Origin: Frankia sp. AiPa1
GTDB lineage: Bacteria; Actinomycetota; Actinomycetes; Frankiales; Frankiaceae
Length of the DNA stretch: 64,000 nucleotides
Direction of reading: 5' to 3'
Assembly: GCF_023243075.1 (NCBI RefSeq)
Contig: NZ_JALKFZ020000125.1
Span: 1 to 64,000, forward strand
The translations under genes were made by a program, and so were the position numbers. Shown here one piece after another: positions 22,828-31,506 of the stretch; the stretch's first letter is position 1, and each line of letters begins with the position of its first letter. Below the pieces are notes generated by a model. It was not told the DNA's origin. It saw nothing but the letters and a program-made list of their open reading frames with translations, and did no database searches.

Positions 22828-23633
22828 AGCGACGCCGGGGCCGGGGCCGGGGCCTGCGAGCGCAGCGGGATGACCAGCGGTGTGCCGGATTCCGGGTCGG
22901 TGATGACCCGGCAGGCCAGACCGAAGACCTCGCGCACCAGCTCGGCGGTGACGATCTCGTTCGGCGGCCCCTGGGCGATGATCCGCCCGTCGCGCATCGC
23001 CACGAGGTGCCCCGCGTACCGGCTGGCCTGGTTGAGGTCGTGCAGCACCGCCACCAGCGTGTGCCCGCCGTCCGCCAGCAGTCCGGCGCACAGGTCGAGC
23101 ACCTCGATCTGGTGGGCGATGTCGAGGAAGGTCGTCGGCTCGTCCAGCAGCAGGATCGGGGTCTGCTGGGCGAGCACCATGGCCAGCCACACCCGCTGAC
23201 GCTGCCCGCCGGACAGCTCGTCGACCGGACGATCGACGAGCTCGGTGAGGTGGGTGCGCTCCATCACCTCGGCGACGACCTGCTCGTCCTGGCGGGACCA
23301 CTGGCGCAGCAGCCGCTGGTGCGGGTAGCGGCCGCGGGCGACCAGATCCGCCACGGTGATCCCGGCGGGCGCGGTCGCCGACTGGGCGAGCAGCCCCAGC
23401 CGGCGCGCGACCTCCTTCGTCGGATAGGACGAGATCAGCTCCCCGTCGAGGTGGACGGCGCCGGCCTTCGGCCGCAGCAACCGGACCAGCGCGCGCAACA
23501 GCGTCGACTTGCCACAGGCGTTCGGCCCGACGATGACGGTGAACGCCCCGTCCGGGATCTCGATGCCGAGTCCGCTGGCCACGACCCGCCGGTCGTACGC
23601 CAGAGTGAGATCATGCGCGCTCAGCCGCGTCAT
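22824..23633 (-). CDS. Fe(III)-siderophore ABC importer ATPase (FepC-like)
   Basis: This ATPase of 269 residues belongs to the FepC/FecE family and powers uptake of ferric siderophores through the two FecCD permeases encoded just upstream. It shows Walker A GPNACGKST, signature LSGGQRQR, Walker B ILLLDEPTTFLD and the switch His (LHDLNQ). The start is the ATG at 23633; the reading frame stays open further upstream only as an overlap with the permease gene. No substrate-binding lipoprotein gene lies in the window. Confidence 0.95.
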   Translation of the reverse strand: MTRLSAHDLTLAYDRRVVASGLGIEIPDGAFTVIVGPNACGKSTLLRALVRLLRPKAGAVHLDGELISSYPTKEVARRLGLLAQSATAPAGITVADLVARGRYPHQRLLRQWSRQDEQVVAEVMERTHLTELVDRPVDELSGGQRQRVWLAMVLAQQTPILLLDEPTTFLDIAHQIEVLDLCAGLLADGGHTLVAVLHDLNQASRYAGHLVAMRDGRIIAQGPPNEIVTAELVREVFGLACRVITDPESGTPLVIPLRSQAPAPAPASL

Positions 23634-23649
23634 CGCCCCTCGCCTCCCA

Positions 23650-24651
23650 TCATCCCTGCCGCTGCTGCCGGACGAGCAGAATCGCGAGGTAGAGCCCGCC
23701 GACGACGGCGGTTGCCACTCCCACCGGCAGTTGGGTCGGCGCGAACACCCGCTGCGCCGCGAAATCGCTGACGGCGACCAGGGTGGCGCCGGCGAACGCG
23801 GTGGCGACCAGCGGCGGTGCCGACGCCCGGCACAGCCAGCGGGCCAACGGTGGCGCGGTGAGCGCGACGAACCCGATCGGCCCCGCGGCGGCGGTCGCGA
23901 CGGCCGCCAGCGCCGCACCGACGGCGATGAGCGCGGCCCGGCTGCGACCGACACCCACCCCGAGCGCCTGCGCGGTGTCGTCGCCGAGCTCCAGATAGGC
24001 CAGGCGCCGCCCCAGCCACAGGGCCAGCGGAATCAGGATGGCCAGCGCGATCGCGAGCGGCCGGACCTGGGCCCAGCCCCGGCTGTTCAGGCTGCCGATC
24101 AGCCAGACCTGCGCGGCGACCGCGTCCGCGAGGTCCGTTCGGGTGATCAGATAGGAGTTGACGGACGACAACAGCGCGCCCATCGCGATCCCGATCAGCA
24201 CCAGACGCGGCCCGGCCACCCCACGCTTGTAGGCAAGCGTGTAGACCGCCATGCCGGTCAGCACGCCGCCGACGACCGCGCCGAGCGTCGCCTGCCCCGC
24301 GCTGCCATGCAGCACCAGCAGGACGATGATCGCCCCGGTGGCGGAGCCGAACGTGAAGCCGAGCAGGTCCGGGCTGCCCAGCAGGTTTCCCGACACACTC
24401 TGGAAGATCGCTCCGGACAGCGCGAGCCCCGCCCCGACCAGCAGGCCGGTCAGCAGCCGCGGCAGGCGCAGCGAGTTGATGACGAAGTCGTTGCCGCCGC
24501 TGCCCTGACCGAACAGGGTGCGCAGCACGTCGGAGACCGGGATCTGGTAGTCGCCGGTGGTCAGCGCGGCCACGCCGACCGCCACGACCGCCACCGCGAA
24601 CCCGGCGCTGACGAGAATCGCCCGCGGCGAGACGCGCCCGGGGGCCGTCAC
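23650..24651 (-). CDS. FecCD-family siderophore permease (second subunit)
   Basis: This integral membrane permease of 333 residues is hydrophobic along most of its length. FecCD-family features include LRLPRLLTGLLVGAGLALSG near the N-terminus and AAAGPIGFVALTAPPLAR near residue 240. It should pair with the permease at 24648-25754 and the ATPase at 22824-23633. The GTG at 24651 overlaps the previous stop as GTGA and is preferred over an in-frame start nine codons upstream. Confidence 0.94.
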   Translation of the reverse strand: MTAPGRVSPRAILVSAGFAVAVVAVGVAALTTGDYQIPVSDVLRTLFGQGSGGNDFVINSLRLPRLLTGLLVGAGLALSGAIFQSVSGNLLGSPDLLGFTFGSATGAIIVLLVLHGSAGQATLGAVVGGVLTGMAVYTLAYKRGVAGPRLVLIGIAMGALLSSVNSYLITRTDLADAVAAQVWLIGSLNSRGWAQVRPLAIALAILIPLALWLGRRLAYLELGDDTAQALGVGVGRSRAALIAVGAALAAVATAAAGPIGFVALTAPPLARWLCRASAPPLVATAFAGATLVAVSDFAAQRVFAPTQLPVGVATAVVGGLYLAILLVRQQRQG

Positions 24652-25754
24652 GCGTGGGCCAGCCGGGCACGTCGGCACAGGGCGATGAACACCGGCGCCC
24701 CGACCACGGCCGTGACCACCCCGACCCGCAGCTCACCCGGAGCGATGATCAGCCGGCCGATGAGATCCGAGCCGATCAGCAGAATCGCGGCGAGCACCGC
24801 CGAGTAGGGCAGGACCCAGCGCTGGTCCGTCCCCGCGATCGCCCGGGCGGCGTGCGGGACGGCGAGGCCGACGAAGGTGATCGGCCCGGCGGCGGCGGTG
24901 GCCGCGCCGCACAGCAACACGACCGCGAGGGCGCCGAGCGCCCGCGCCCGGTTCAGGTGGACGCCAAGCCCCCGGGCGGCCTGCTCGCCGAGGGCCAACG
25001 CGTTCAGGGACCGGGCCTGACTGAGCGCCAGCAGCAGGCCGACGACGATGAAGGGCCAGGTCGCCGACAGGGTGGGGGCGCCCGGCGCGGCCAGCGAGCC
25101 GACGTCCCAGAACCGGTACCGGTCGAACGCGGTGGGGTCCAGGATCAGGATCGCGTTGACGAACGCGCCGAGCAGCGCCACCGCGGCAGCGCCGGCGACC
25201 ACGAGGTTCGCGGGTGTGTCCGCGCCGCGCCCGGCCGTGCCGATCAGGAAGACGGCGACGGAGGTGAGCGCCGCCCCGCCGAACGCGAACCAGACGTAGC
25301 CGGCGGTGCTCGTCACCCCGAACACCGCGATGCCCAGGGCGACCGCCGCGGAGGAGCCCATGCTGATGCCGAGCAGCCCCGGCTCCGCCAGGTCGTTGCG
25401 CGTCAGTGCCTGGGTGACCGCGCCGGACACCCCCAGGGCCGCGCCGACCACGAGCGCGAGCAGCGTCCGCGGGATCCGCAGGTCGTGCACGACCAGGGCC
25501 GCGGTGGACCCGTCGTTGTGCCGCAGCACCCGCCAGACCGTGCCGAACGGCACGTGGTTGGCCCCCGCCCACAGACTCAGCAGGCACATCGCGGCCAGCA
25601 CCGCGACGGCGGCGGCGAGACCCGCCGCACGCGGCGACGCACCGTGGCGTCGCACACCGTGGGTTCGCACGCCGTGGGTTCGCACATCAGGGGGTCGCGC
25701 CTCGGGGACGGCCGGGACTGTCCCGGTTGGTCCGTCCCGCGTAGGAGCTCGCAC
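24648..25754 (-). CDS. FecCD-family siderophore permease (first subunit)
   Basis: This 368-residue FecCD-family permease is the first gene of the transport operon. Family blocks include LRIPRTLLALVVGAALGVSG and AAAGPITFVGLAVPHAAR. The soluble N-terminus (about 40 residues) contains a short repeat of RTHGV encoded by a 15-bp tandem duplication, so a slightly later start is possible. The first usable codon is GTG at 25754. A weak iron box lies 24 bases upstream. Confidence 0.93.
   Translation of the reverse strand: MRAPTRDGPTGTVPAVPEARPPDVRTHGVRTHGVRRHGASPRAAGLAAAVAVLAAMCLLSLWAGANHVPFGTVWRVLRHNDGSTAALVVHDLRIPRTLLALVVGAALGVSGAVTQALTRNDLAEPGLLGISMGSSAAVALGIAVFGVTSTAGYVWFAFGGAALTSVAVFLIGTAGRGADTPANLVVAGAAAVALLGAFVNAILILDPTAFDRYRFWDVGSLAAPGAPTLSATWPFIVVGLLLALSQARSLNALALGEQAARGLGVHLNRARALGALAVVLLCGAATAAAGPITFVGLAVPHAARAIAGTDQRWVLPYSAVLAAILLIGSDLIGRLIIAPGELRVGVVTAVVGAPVFIALCRRARLAHA
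25651..25689. repeat. 15-bp tandem repeat in permease 5' end
   Basis: Two exact-frame 15-bp copies (25651-25665, 25666-25680, one change) and the start of a third encode the RTHGV repeat at the N-terminus of the FecCD permease. A degenerate copy lies just before at 25638. Confidence 0.8.
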
Positions 25755-25777
25755 CGACGTGCCTCACAATCCACCCT

Positions 25778-25796
25778 TGAGGTAAAGATAGGTTAA
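25778..25796. promoter_or_regulatory. Weak IdeR/DmdR-like iron box, transport operon
   Basis: The 19-mer TGAGGTAAAGATAGGTTAA matches the IdeR/DmdR consensus at 12 of 19 positions. A good half-site, TAGGTTAA, recurs at its right end. It lies 24 bases before the first permease start. It is weaker than the boxes at 19406 and 25929, so the operon may be controlled by both intergenic boxes together. Confidence 0.5.
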
Positions 25797-25928
25797 CTTT
25801 CTGATCAGCGACAGTATCCGCGAAGCCACCATCACGTCCAGAGGACGGACCGCTCCGGCAGAGTCACTACCAGCTACCCGAACCCCGCCGGAGGACCTCC
25901 CTTGACACACCACCAGGTCAACCCGAAG

Positions 25929-25947
25929 ATAGGTTAGCTTACCCTAA
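25929..25947. promoter_or_regulatory. IdeR/DmdR-like iron box, ornithine monooxygenase
   Basis: ATAGGTTAGCTTACCCTAA matches the 19-bp IdeR/DmdR consensus at 15 positions and is the best iron box in the window. It ends 22 bases before the proposed start of the ornithine N5-monooxygenase gene, so it probably overlaps the transcription start. Confidence 0.8.
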
Positions 25948-25969
25948 GCAAATGACCGGAGGATCGGCT

Positions 25970-27304
25970 GTGGCAAGCATCGGCATCCAGGACATCGTCG
26001 GAGTCGGCTTCGGCCCCTCGAACCTGGCTCTGGCGATCGCCGTCGAGGAACACAACGCACAGGTTCCCGCGCGGGATGCCCTGCGGGTGTCGTTCCTTGA
26101 GCGGCAGGCGAATTTCGGCTGGCACCGCGGCATGCTGCTCGAGGGCGCGACCATGCAGGTCTCCTATCTCAAGGACCTGGTGACCCTGCGAAACCCGGCC
26201 AGCGGCTTCAGTTTCCTGTCGTTCCTGCACGAGCAGGAGCGCCTGGTCGACTTCATCAACCACAAGACGCAGTTCCCGTTGCGCCAGGAGTTCCACGACT
26301 ATCTGGCGTGGGCCGCCCGCCGCCTCGATCATCTGGTGGACTACGACCTGCGGGTGGTCGACCTGCGGCCGGTTCTCGCCGACGGCGAGATCGCCCTGGT
26401 CGACGTGGTCGCGGTGCGTGGCGACACCGGCGAGACCGTCATCCGCCGCGCCCGCAACGTCGTGCTCGCCGTGGGGCTCGAGCCGAAGCTGCCCGCGGGC
26501 ATCAACCTCGGTGAACGGGTGTGGCACAACAACGATCTGCTGGCGAGGGTGGCCAGTCTCCCGCCGGCGACCCGTGACCGGTTCGTCGTCGTCGGCGCCG
26601 GCCAGAGTGCGGCCGAGGTCACCGAGTTCCTGCATACCCGCTATCCCACGGCGCAGGTCGTCGCCCTCTTCGCCCGGTACGGATACAGCCCGGCTGACAA
26701 CAGTGCGTTCGCCAACCAGATCTTCGACCCGTCCGCCGTCGACGACTTCTACACCGCCCCGCCCGCCGTGAAGGACATGCTCGGCGCCTACCACCGCAGC
26801 ACCAACTACTCGGTGGTCGACATCGACCTGATCGACGAGCTGTACCGCCGGGTCTACCAGGAAAAGGTGCACGGCCAGGAACGCCTGCGGATGATGCGTG
26901 CCTCGCGTCTGCTCGATCTACGCACCCTGGCCGACGGTGTCTGCCTCGACGTGGAGTTCCTGCCCACCGGCACGCGGGAGACCATCGAGTCAGACATTGT
27001 GGTGTTCGCCACCGGCTACCGTTCCCGCGACCCGCGCCTGCTGCTGGGCGCCATGGCCGAGCACTGCGAGACCGACCCCGCCGATCCGTCCGATCCGCAT
27101 GGTCCGGCCGGCCGCCCCCGCATCGGCCGCGACTACCGGTTGCACACCGGCTCCGGCACCAGCGCCGGGGTGTACGTGCTCGGCGCCACCGAGCACTCGC
27201 ACGGCATCTCCTCGACCCTGCTGTCCAACGTCGCGGTCCGTGCCGGCGAGCTCATACAGTCGATCACCAGGCCCGCCTCCGGTCTTCTTGTCGGCCGAAG
27301 GTGA
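25970..27304 (+). CDS. L-ornithine N5-monooxygenase (SidA/PvdA family)
   Basis: This flavin monooxygenase of 444 residues should hydroxylate the side-chain nitrogen of ornithine with NADPH and O2, giving the hydroxamate building block. It has an N-terminal FAD motif (GVGFGPSNLALA), the family block MQVSYLKDLVTLRNP, an NADPH-binding motif (VVVGAGQSAAEV) and the late ATGYRSRDP motif. The GTG at 25970 is preferred over the in-frame ATG at 25952, because CGGAGGA lies 6 bases before it and the earlier ATG has no ribosome site and abuts the iron box. Its product suits the third NRPS adenylation domain, whose code is hydroxyornithine-like. No formyl- or acetyltransferase for hydroxyornithine is seen. 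Confidence 0.95.
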   Translation: MASIGIQDIVGVGFGPSNLALAIAVEEHNAQVPARDALRVSFLERQANFGWHRGMLLEGATMQVSYLKDLVTLRNPASGFSFLSFLHEQERLVDFINHKTQFPLRQEFHDYLAWAARRLDHLVDYDLRVVDLRPVLADGEIALVDVVAVRGDTGETVIRRARNVVLAVGLEPKLPAGINLGERVWHNNDLLARVASLPPATRDRFVVVGAGQSAAEVTEFLHTRYPTAQVVALFARYGYSPADNSAFANQIFDPSAVDDFYTAPPAVKDMLGAYHRSTNYSVVDIDLIDELYRRVYQEKVHGQERLRMMRASRLLDLRTLADGVCLDVEFLPTGTRETIESDIVVFATGYRSRDPRLLLGAMAEHCETDPADPSDPHGPAGRPRIGRDYRLHTGSGTSAGVYVLGATEHSHGISSTLLSNVAVRAGELIQSITRPASGLLVGRR

Positions 27305-27836
27305 AAAGATGGGAACGGCGGGTCTCGATGTGGCCGAGCCAGAATCGGCGGGGCGGCTCGCCCCATCCGGACGCCCGGTACACCCGGTCGGTATAACCGT
27401 CGAGGTCGTATCCGTCGCTGTCCTCGGTGCGCCATCCGTAACCGAACCGGCCAGCGCGCACGCCGGTGGAGGGCACGAACATCAGCACCAGGTCGGCCTG
27501 CAGACGCGACAGGGCGGCGAACTGGGTGGCCAGGGCGTGCACCATCTCGTCTACCGGCCCGGCCACGGCTAGCTCCGCGAGCCGCTCGTCCCCGGTCAGC
27601 TCGAACACGGCGGCCCGCATCGCCATCGTCCGCACCGCCTCGACGAACAGCCCTGGGGCGTCGACATGCACGTCCCACTCGGCGAGCAGCGGGAAGCCGG
27701 TGAACGTCACCCAGCGTTCCGCGTAGGCGAGCGTCCCCGTGCGGAGCCGGCCGAACTGCGGGTGCGCCTCGATCGCGTCGAGGATGACCGCGGCGCGCTC
27801 CCCAGCAGTGTGCGGACCGGGCGGTTCAGTCCGCAC
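27264..27836 (-). CDS. Hypothetical protein, 190 aa
   Basis: I do not recognise this 190-residue protein. It is soluble-looking, with no signal peptide or membrane segment, and is rich in aromatic residues and Arg near its C-terminus (RFGYGWRTEDSDGYDLDGY). It runs opposite to the monooxygenase gene and the two 3' ends overlap by 41 bases. No iron box is seen before it. Confidence 0.6.
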   Translation of the reverse strand: MRTEPPGPHTAGERAAVILDAIEAHPQFGRLRTGTLAYAERWVTFTGFPLLAEWDVHVDAPGLFVEAVRTMAMRAAVFELTGDERLAELAVAGPVDEMVHALATQFAALSRLQADLVLMFVPSTGVRAGRFGYGWRTEDSDGYDLDGYTDRVYRASGWGEPPRRFWLGHIETRRSHLFTFGRQEDRRRAW

Positions 27837-28084
27837 AGCGCCTCCTTGAGATACAGATAGCTGCCACTTGTGCGCCTGTATCGGGGAAACCCGCGGTAGG
27901 CACGTGTCCCCCCGGGAAATCAGACGGATGACGCGGCAGGCCGGCTACCTTGCCGACAAGCACAGTCTGCGAATGTGGCGCGAAGAATGCCAGAGGTGCG
28001 CATGTTCCGCGCTGTGCTGTGCAATGTGCCGTGCTGTGCGGGTCGCGCGCCGCACGGCGGGCGAAACGGGGAGGGGCACCGGCG

Positions 28085-29332
28085 GTGAGCGAGAATGAGA
28101 CCAGTGCCGCAGCACTCGGCCGGCGAATCCGACAGCTTCGTGGGCGAATGAGCCAGGACGCTCTCAGCAGGCGGATCGGCTTTCACCGTACCCGGATATC
28201 CAAGGCGGAGAACGGGGAACTTCCGTCCGTGGACCTGTGTGCGGCGCTCGACGAGCACTGGCAGACCGGCGGCGAACTGGCCAGCTACCACGCGAGTCTG
28301 GACCCGTCCGGCCACAGCCAGCACAGCCAGCACGACCAGAAGGAGGATCCGACGGACAGGCGCAGGCTCGTCCAGCTCGCGGCGCTGTCCGCCCTCGCCT
28401 TCGAGACGACCAGCCGCATCGACGCCTGCGCGAGCGCTCCCACCCTCAGTGAGCTCGAGGACGACGTCACGGACATCGCCTCTGGCTTCGACGCGACGCC
28501 ACGGCCGGCGCTCATCGCGGAGGTCGCGGGGCGCTGGCACCAGGTCGAGACGATGCTGGAACGTCGCCTGAACGTGACCGACAGCCATCGAGCCACCCTC
28601 CTCGCCGGCCAGCTGAGCTACTACCTCGGCCGGCTGGCCTTCACCGGTGGCCACTACCGGGACGCACGCCGGTTCGCGGACCTGTCCGACCGGTACGCCG
28701 CGCAGGTCGGCGACGCGGCGCTGGTCGGTTCCCTGGCCGCGCTGCGCTCGAGCATCGCCTACTACACCCAACGGTGGGACGAGGCCGCCATCACCGCCGC
28801 CCGAGCGCGCCTGGACGCGCCACCCCATCTCACCGCGCGTCTCGCGGCCTATGAGGCGCGCAGCCACGCGCGGCTCGGACGGATCCGCGAGACCCAGCGG
28901 GCACTGGCGGACATGAACGCCGCGCGGCAGACGAGCACCATCACGCGGCCGGGCTCGTCTCCGTTCACCGCCGGATCTGCCGCCATGTTCGACGCGGTGT
29001 GTGCCGTCGAGCTCGGTGACGGCGCACAGGCCCGACGTCAGGCCAGCCAGGCCGTTGATCTCACCGACCCGTGCTCCCACGAGGAGCGTGGCCACGCCTA
29101 CCTGTGCCTTGCCGCCGGCTACCTCCTGCAGGACCAGCCGGACCCGGCCGCCGCCGCGGCTGCGGGCCGCGCGGCCGTGACAGTTCCGGACGGGCATCTG
29201 TCGGCCACAGTCGTATCAGCGGTAAGCAGGCTCGTCCGGGATCTGGGCCCCTGGTCATCCGATCCCGACGTGCGTGCCCTTGGCGCGTTGGTCCACCAGT
29301 CCCGCCTTGCCCTGCCAGGGAGTGCCCCATGA
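28085..29332 (+). CDS. XRE-family regulator with helical repeat C-terminus
   Basis: This 415-residue protein has an N-terminal helix-turn-helix of the XRE type (about residues 7-60: GRRIRQLRGRMSQDALSRRI, then HRTRISKAENG). A long Ala/Arg-rich, TPR-like helical region follows, as in many actinobacterial XRE regulators. The start is GTG at 28085 with GGGGAGGGG upstream; a longer in-frame opening at 27950 encodes a Cys/Arg-rich stretch unlike protein. The stop overlaps the acetyltransferase start (ATGA), so the two are co-translated. The target is unknown. A short 9-bp duplication gives a HSQHSQH motif. Confidence 0.85.
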   Translation: MSENETSAAALGRRIRQLRGRMSQDALSRRIGFHRTRISKAENGELPSVDLCAALDEHWQTGGELASYHASLDPSGHSQHSQHDQKEDPTDRRRLVQLAALSALAFETTSRIDACASAPTLSELEDDVTDIASGFDATPRPALIAEVAGRWHQVETMLERRLNVTDSHRATLLAGQLSYYLGRLAFTGGHYRDARRFADLSDRYAAQVGDAALVGSLAALRSSIAYYTQRWDEAAITAARARLDAPPHLTARLAAYEARSHARLGRIRETQRALADMNAARQTSTITRPGSSPFTAGSAAMFDAVCAVELGDGAQARRQASQAVDLTDPCSHEERGHAYLCLAAGYLLQDQPDPAAAAAAGRAAVTVPDGHLSATVVSAVSRLVRDLGPWSSDPDVRALGALVHQSRLALPGSAP

Positions 29333-29892
29333 CGCTGACCTTCGGACGTCCCGACACCGTCACCATTCCCACTGTGGTCACCGAACGGCTGGTGCTGCGC
29401 GGCTGGCGCCGCTCGGACGTCCAGCCCTACCTCGCCATGGCGTCGCATCCGGACATGTCCCGGTACACAAGATCCCCGTCCCGGGAAAGCAGCGTGTGGA
29501 ACATGACCGCCTTCCAGATCGGCCACTGGGCGCTCAACCAGTTCGGCATGTGGATCATCGAGGAACTCCGGACCGGCGACTTCCTGGGCCGGGTCGGTCT
29601 GTACGAGGAGCCGGGCTGGCCGGGCTGCGAGGTCGCCTGGACCGTGCGTCGCGACCGTTGGGGCGAAGGCATCGCCACCGAGGGCGCCCGCGCCGCCGTC
29701 GAGTTCGCCTTCACCGAAATCGGCCGCGACCGCCTGATCTCCATCATCCATCCCGAGAACCGGGCGTCGATCCGCGTCGCCGAGAAACTCGGCCTCGGCC
29801 TGGCCGAAGGCCCCGTCGACCGCGACGGCCAGCCCAGAAACATCTATGCCCTCGCCCGCACGGACTGGGAAAAAAATCAGGCAGTACTTTAG
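29329..29892 (+). CDS. GNAT acetyltransferase, RimJ/RimL type
   Basis: This 187-residue GNAT acetyltransferase begins with the RimJ/RimL signature TERLVLRGWRRSD. The acetyl-CoA region is RRDRWGEGIATEGARAAVEF and the C-terminal block is HPENRASIRVAEKLGL. It would acetylate an amine on a protein N-terminus or a small molecule using acetyl-CoA; the substrate is unknown. It is coupled to the XRE regulator upstream. Its TAG overlaps the end of a VOC remnant on the other strand. Confidence 0.88.
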   Translation: MTLTFGRPDTVTIPTVVTERLVLRGWRRSDVQPYLAMASHPDMSRYTRSPSRESSVWNMTAFQIGHWALNQFGMWIIEELRTGDFLGRVGLYEEPGWPGCEVAWTVRRDRWGEGIATEGARAAVEFAFTEIGRDRLISIIHPENRASIRVAEKLGLGLAEGPVDRDGQPRNIYALARTDWEKNQAVL

Positions 29893-29954
29893 GCGGGCTG
29901 CCAGAGCTCGATCCGGTTACCCTCCGGATCGGTCACCCAGCCGAGCCGGGACCC
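29889..29954 (-). pseudogene. C-terminal remnant of a VOC/glyoxalase-like gene
   Basis: Directly after the stop of the GGDEF gene, in the same frame, 21 codons read GSRLGWVTDPEGNRIELWQP followed by Ala and TAA. The block WVTDPEGNRIELWQP is the classic C-terminal end of VOC/glyoxalase-fold proteins. Nothing else of such a gene is present, so this is a truncated relic left by a deletion or insertion that brought the GGDEF gene here. Confidence 0.75.
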
Positions 29955-31493
29955 TCAGCTGCGCATGCTCTCCTCGTACAGGACGTACCGCCCCCGGCCC
30001 TGGCGCTTGGCGGCGTACATCGCGATATCGGCGGCGTCGAGCAGTTCCCCCGGGTCGACCAGCCCCGGGCCGGACAGCGCGACGCCGACGCTGGCGGTGG
30101 CCGTGAGCCCACCGCCGCGCCCGGGCAGCCGGAGCGCCTCCACCACGTGACCGGCGATCGTCTCGACCTCGCCCATCGTCGTCATCCGCTTGCAGAGCAC
30201 CGCGAACTCGTCACCGGCGAACCGCGACACGACATCGGCGGGCCGGACGGTGGGCCGCAGCCGGGTCGCCACCTCGCGGAGAAGATCGTCACCTGCGCGG
30301 TGGCCCAGGGCGTCGTTCACCGCCTTGAAGCCGTCGAGGTCGATGAACAGGACGGCCACCCGTTCGGCCCCGCGCTGGGACCGGATCAGTGCCCGCCCGA
30401 GACTGCCCAGGAACGAGGCCCGGTTCGGCAGCCCGGTGAGAGCGTCGTGCAGCGAGCTGTGCCGGGCGGAGGCCGCATGCGCGCGTTCGGCCTCACGTGC
30501 CCGCGCCAGCATCAGACCAAGCGAGATCTGACCGCCGATCGTTTCGACGAAGTCCTGGTAGTCCTGATCCAGCGCGAGCAGGTCGCTGGCGCCGACGAGG
30601 AGGAGTCCGACGGGCATGGCGCTTGTACGGTTTCTCAACGACACCGCCACCGCGGTCGACGGTGCGGGGGATCCGCCGGCCAACAGTACGGTCTCCCATC
30701 CCGGCAGCCGCGAGACGACCCGCCCGCCCCCGAGCGAGGTCGCCTGTACCACCTCGGGAACGACGCGGCCACGGTCGAGTGCCGCGAGGGCGGCGCGGGT
30801 CATCTGCCGTCCGCCCAGCCCTGATGCCGCGACCAGCCGCGGAGCCGCCAGGGACGGAGCTCGGCCCCAGAGCACCACCAGGCTGTACGGGACATCTTCC
30901 GGGTATCTTCCCAGCACGGTGGGAGCCCGGGAGCAGATGGACCGCTGCGTCCGCAGCCGCGCGAGGGCGGCGGTGAGTTCTCGTTGGCAGGCCAGTCGCC
31001 GGGACCGGATCACCTCCCGGGTGGTCTCCTGGTAGGTCGACAGAACCCCCGCTATCCGGCCACCGTCGGACATCTCCCGGATGGGACCGAACGAGAAGGT
31101 GAAGTAGGCCTCCTCCAGATAGCCATGCCGGCGGATCAGGAGGCGCTTGTTCGCCGACCACGTCGCGCCGTTCCCGGCCATCACCTGAGCGGACAACGGA
31201 CCTAGCTCGTCCCAGATCTCGGGCCAGACCCACCGCAGTGGCATACCCATGGCATCTGGATGCTTGTCGCCGAGGTTGGGAATGCACGGCTCGTTGTAGA
31301 GATAGGCGAGTTCCGGTCCCCACATGACGATCATCGGGAACCGCGACTCCAGACACGTGCAGACCGCCGTGCGCAGGCTCGGGCTCCAGTCCCCCGGCGC
31401 CCGCAGGGTGGTGGTGGACCAGTCCTTGGTTGCCAGCACCCGACCGGCTGCCCCGCCGGCCGCGAACAGCGGCCCCATGTCCAGCGGCCCCAT
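29955..31493 (-). CDS. Diguanylate cyclase-like protein (PAS/GAF-like + GGDEF)
   Basis: This 512-residue protein has an N-terminal PAS-like region (about 20-165, ending FGPIREMSDGGRIAGVLSTY), a GAF-like middle and a C-terminal GGDEF domain (about 345-505). The signature loop is RFAGDEFAVL, so the first Gly of GGDEF is Ala; AGDEF forms are sometimes active. The metal-binding FIDLDGFKAVND block is intact, which supports c-di-GMP synthesis. No membrane segments are obvious. The N-terminus starts in a 15-bp tandem repeat encoding MGPLD and has no clear ribosome site, so the start is uncertain. Confidence 0.85.
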   Translation of the reverse strand: MGPLDMGPLFAAGGAAGRVLATKDWSTTTLRAPGDWSPSLRTAVCTCLESRFPMIVMWGPELAYLYNEPCIPNLGDKHPDAMGMPLRWVWPEIWDELGPLSAQVMAGNGATWSANKRLLIRRHGYLEEAYFTFSFGPIREMSDGGRIAGVLSTYQETTREVIRSRRLACQRELTAALARLRTQRSICSRAPTVLGRYPEDVPYSLVVLWGRAPSLAAPRLVAASGLGGRQMTRAALAALDRGRVVPEVVQATSLGGGRVVSRLPGWETVLLAGGSPAPSTAVAVSLRNRTSAMPVGLLLVGASDLLALDQDYQDFVETIGGQISLGLMLARAREAERAHAASARHSSLHDALTGLPNRASFLGSLGRALIRSQRGAERVAVLFIDLDGFKAVNDALGHRAGDDLLREVATRLRPTVRPADVVSRFAGDEFAVLCKRMTTMGEVETIAGHVVEALRLPGRGGGLTATASVGVALSGPGLVDPGELLDAADIAMYAAKRQGRGRYVLYEESMRS

Positions 31494-31506
31494 GTCCAGC
31501 GGCCCA
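31468..31506. repeat. 15-bp tandem repeat at GGDEF gene start
   Basis: Two exact 15-bp copies (31468-31482, 31483-31497) and a partial third encode the repeated MGPLD at the N-terminus of the GGDEF protein. The number of possible start codons depends on the copy number. Confidence 0.85.

Noticed and set aside
20377-24807. Long + strand frames opposite the transporter operon
   Set aside because: The minus-strand genes have clear ABC and FecCD motifs with start-stop overlaps; the + frames lack any motif.
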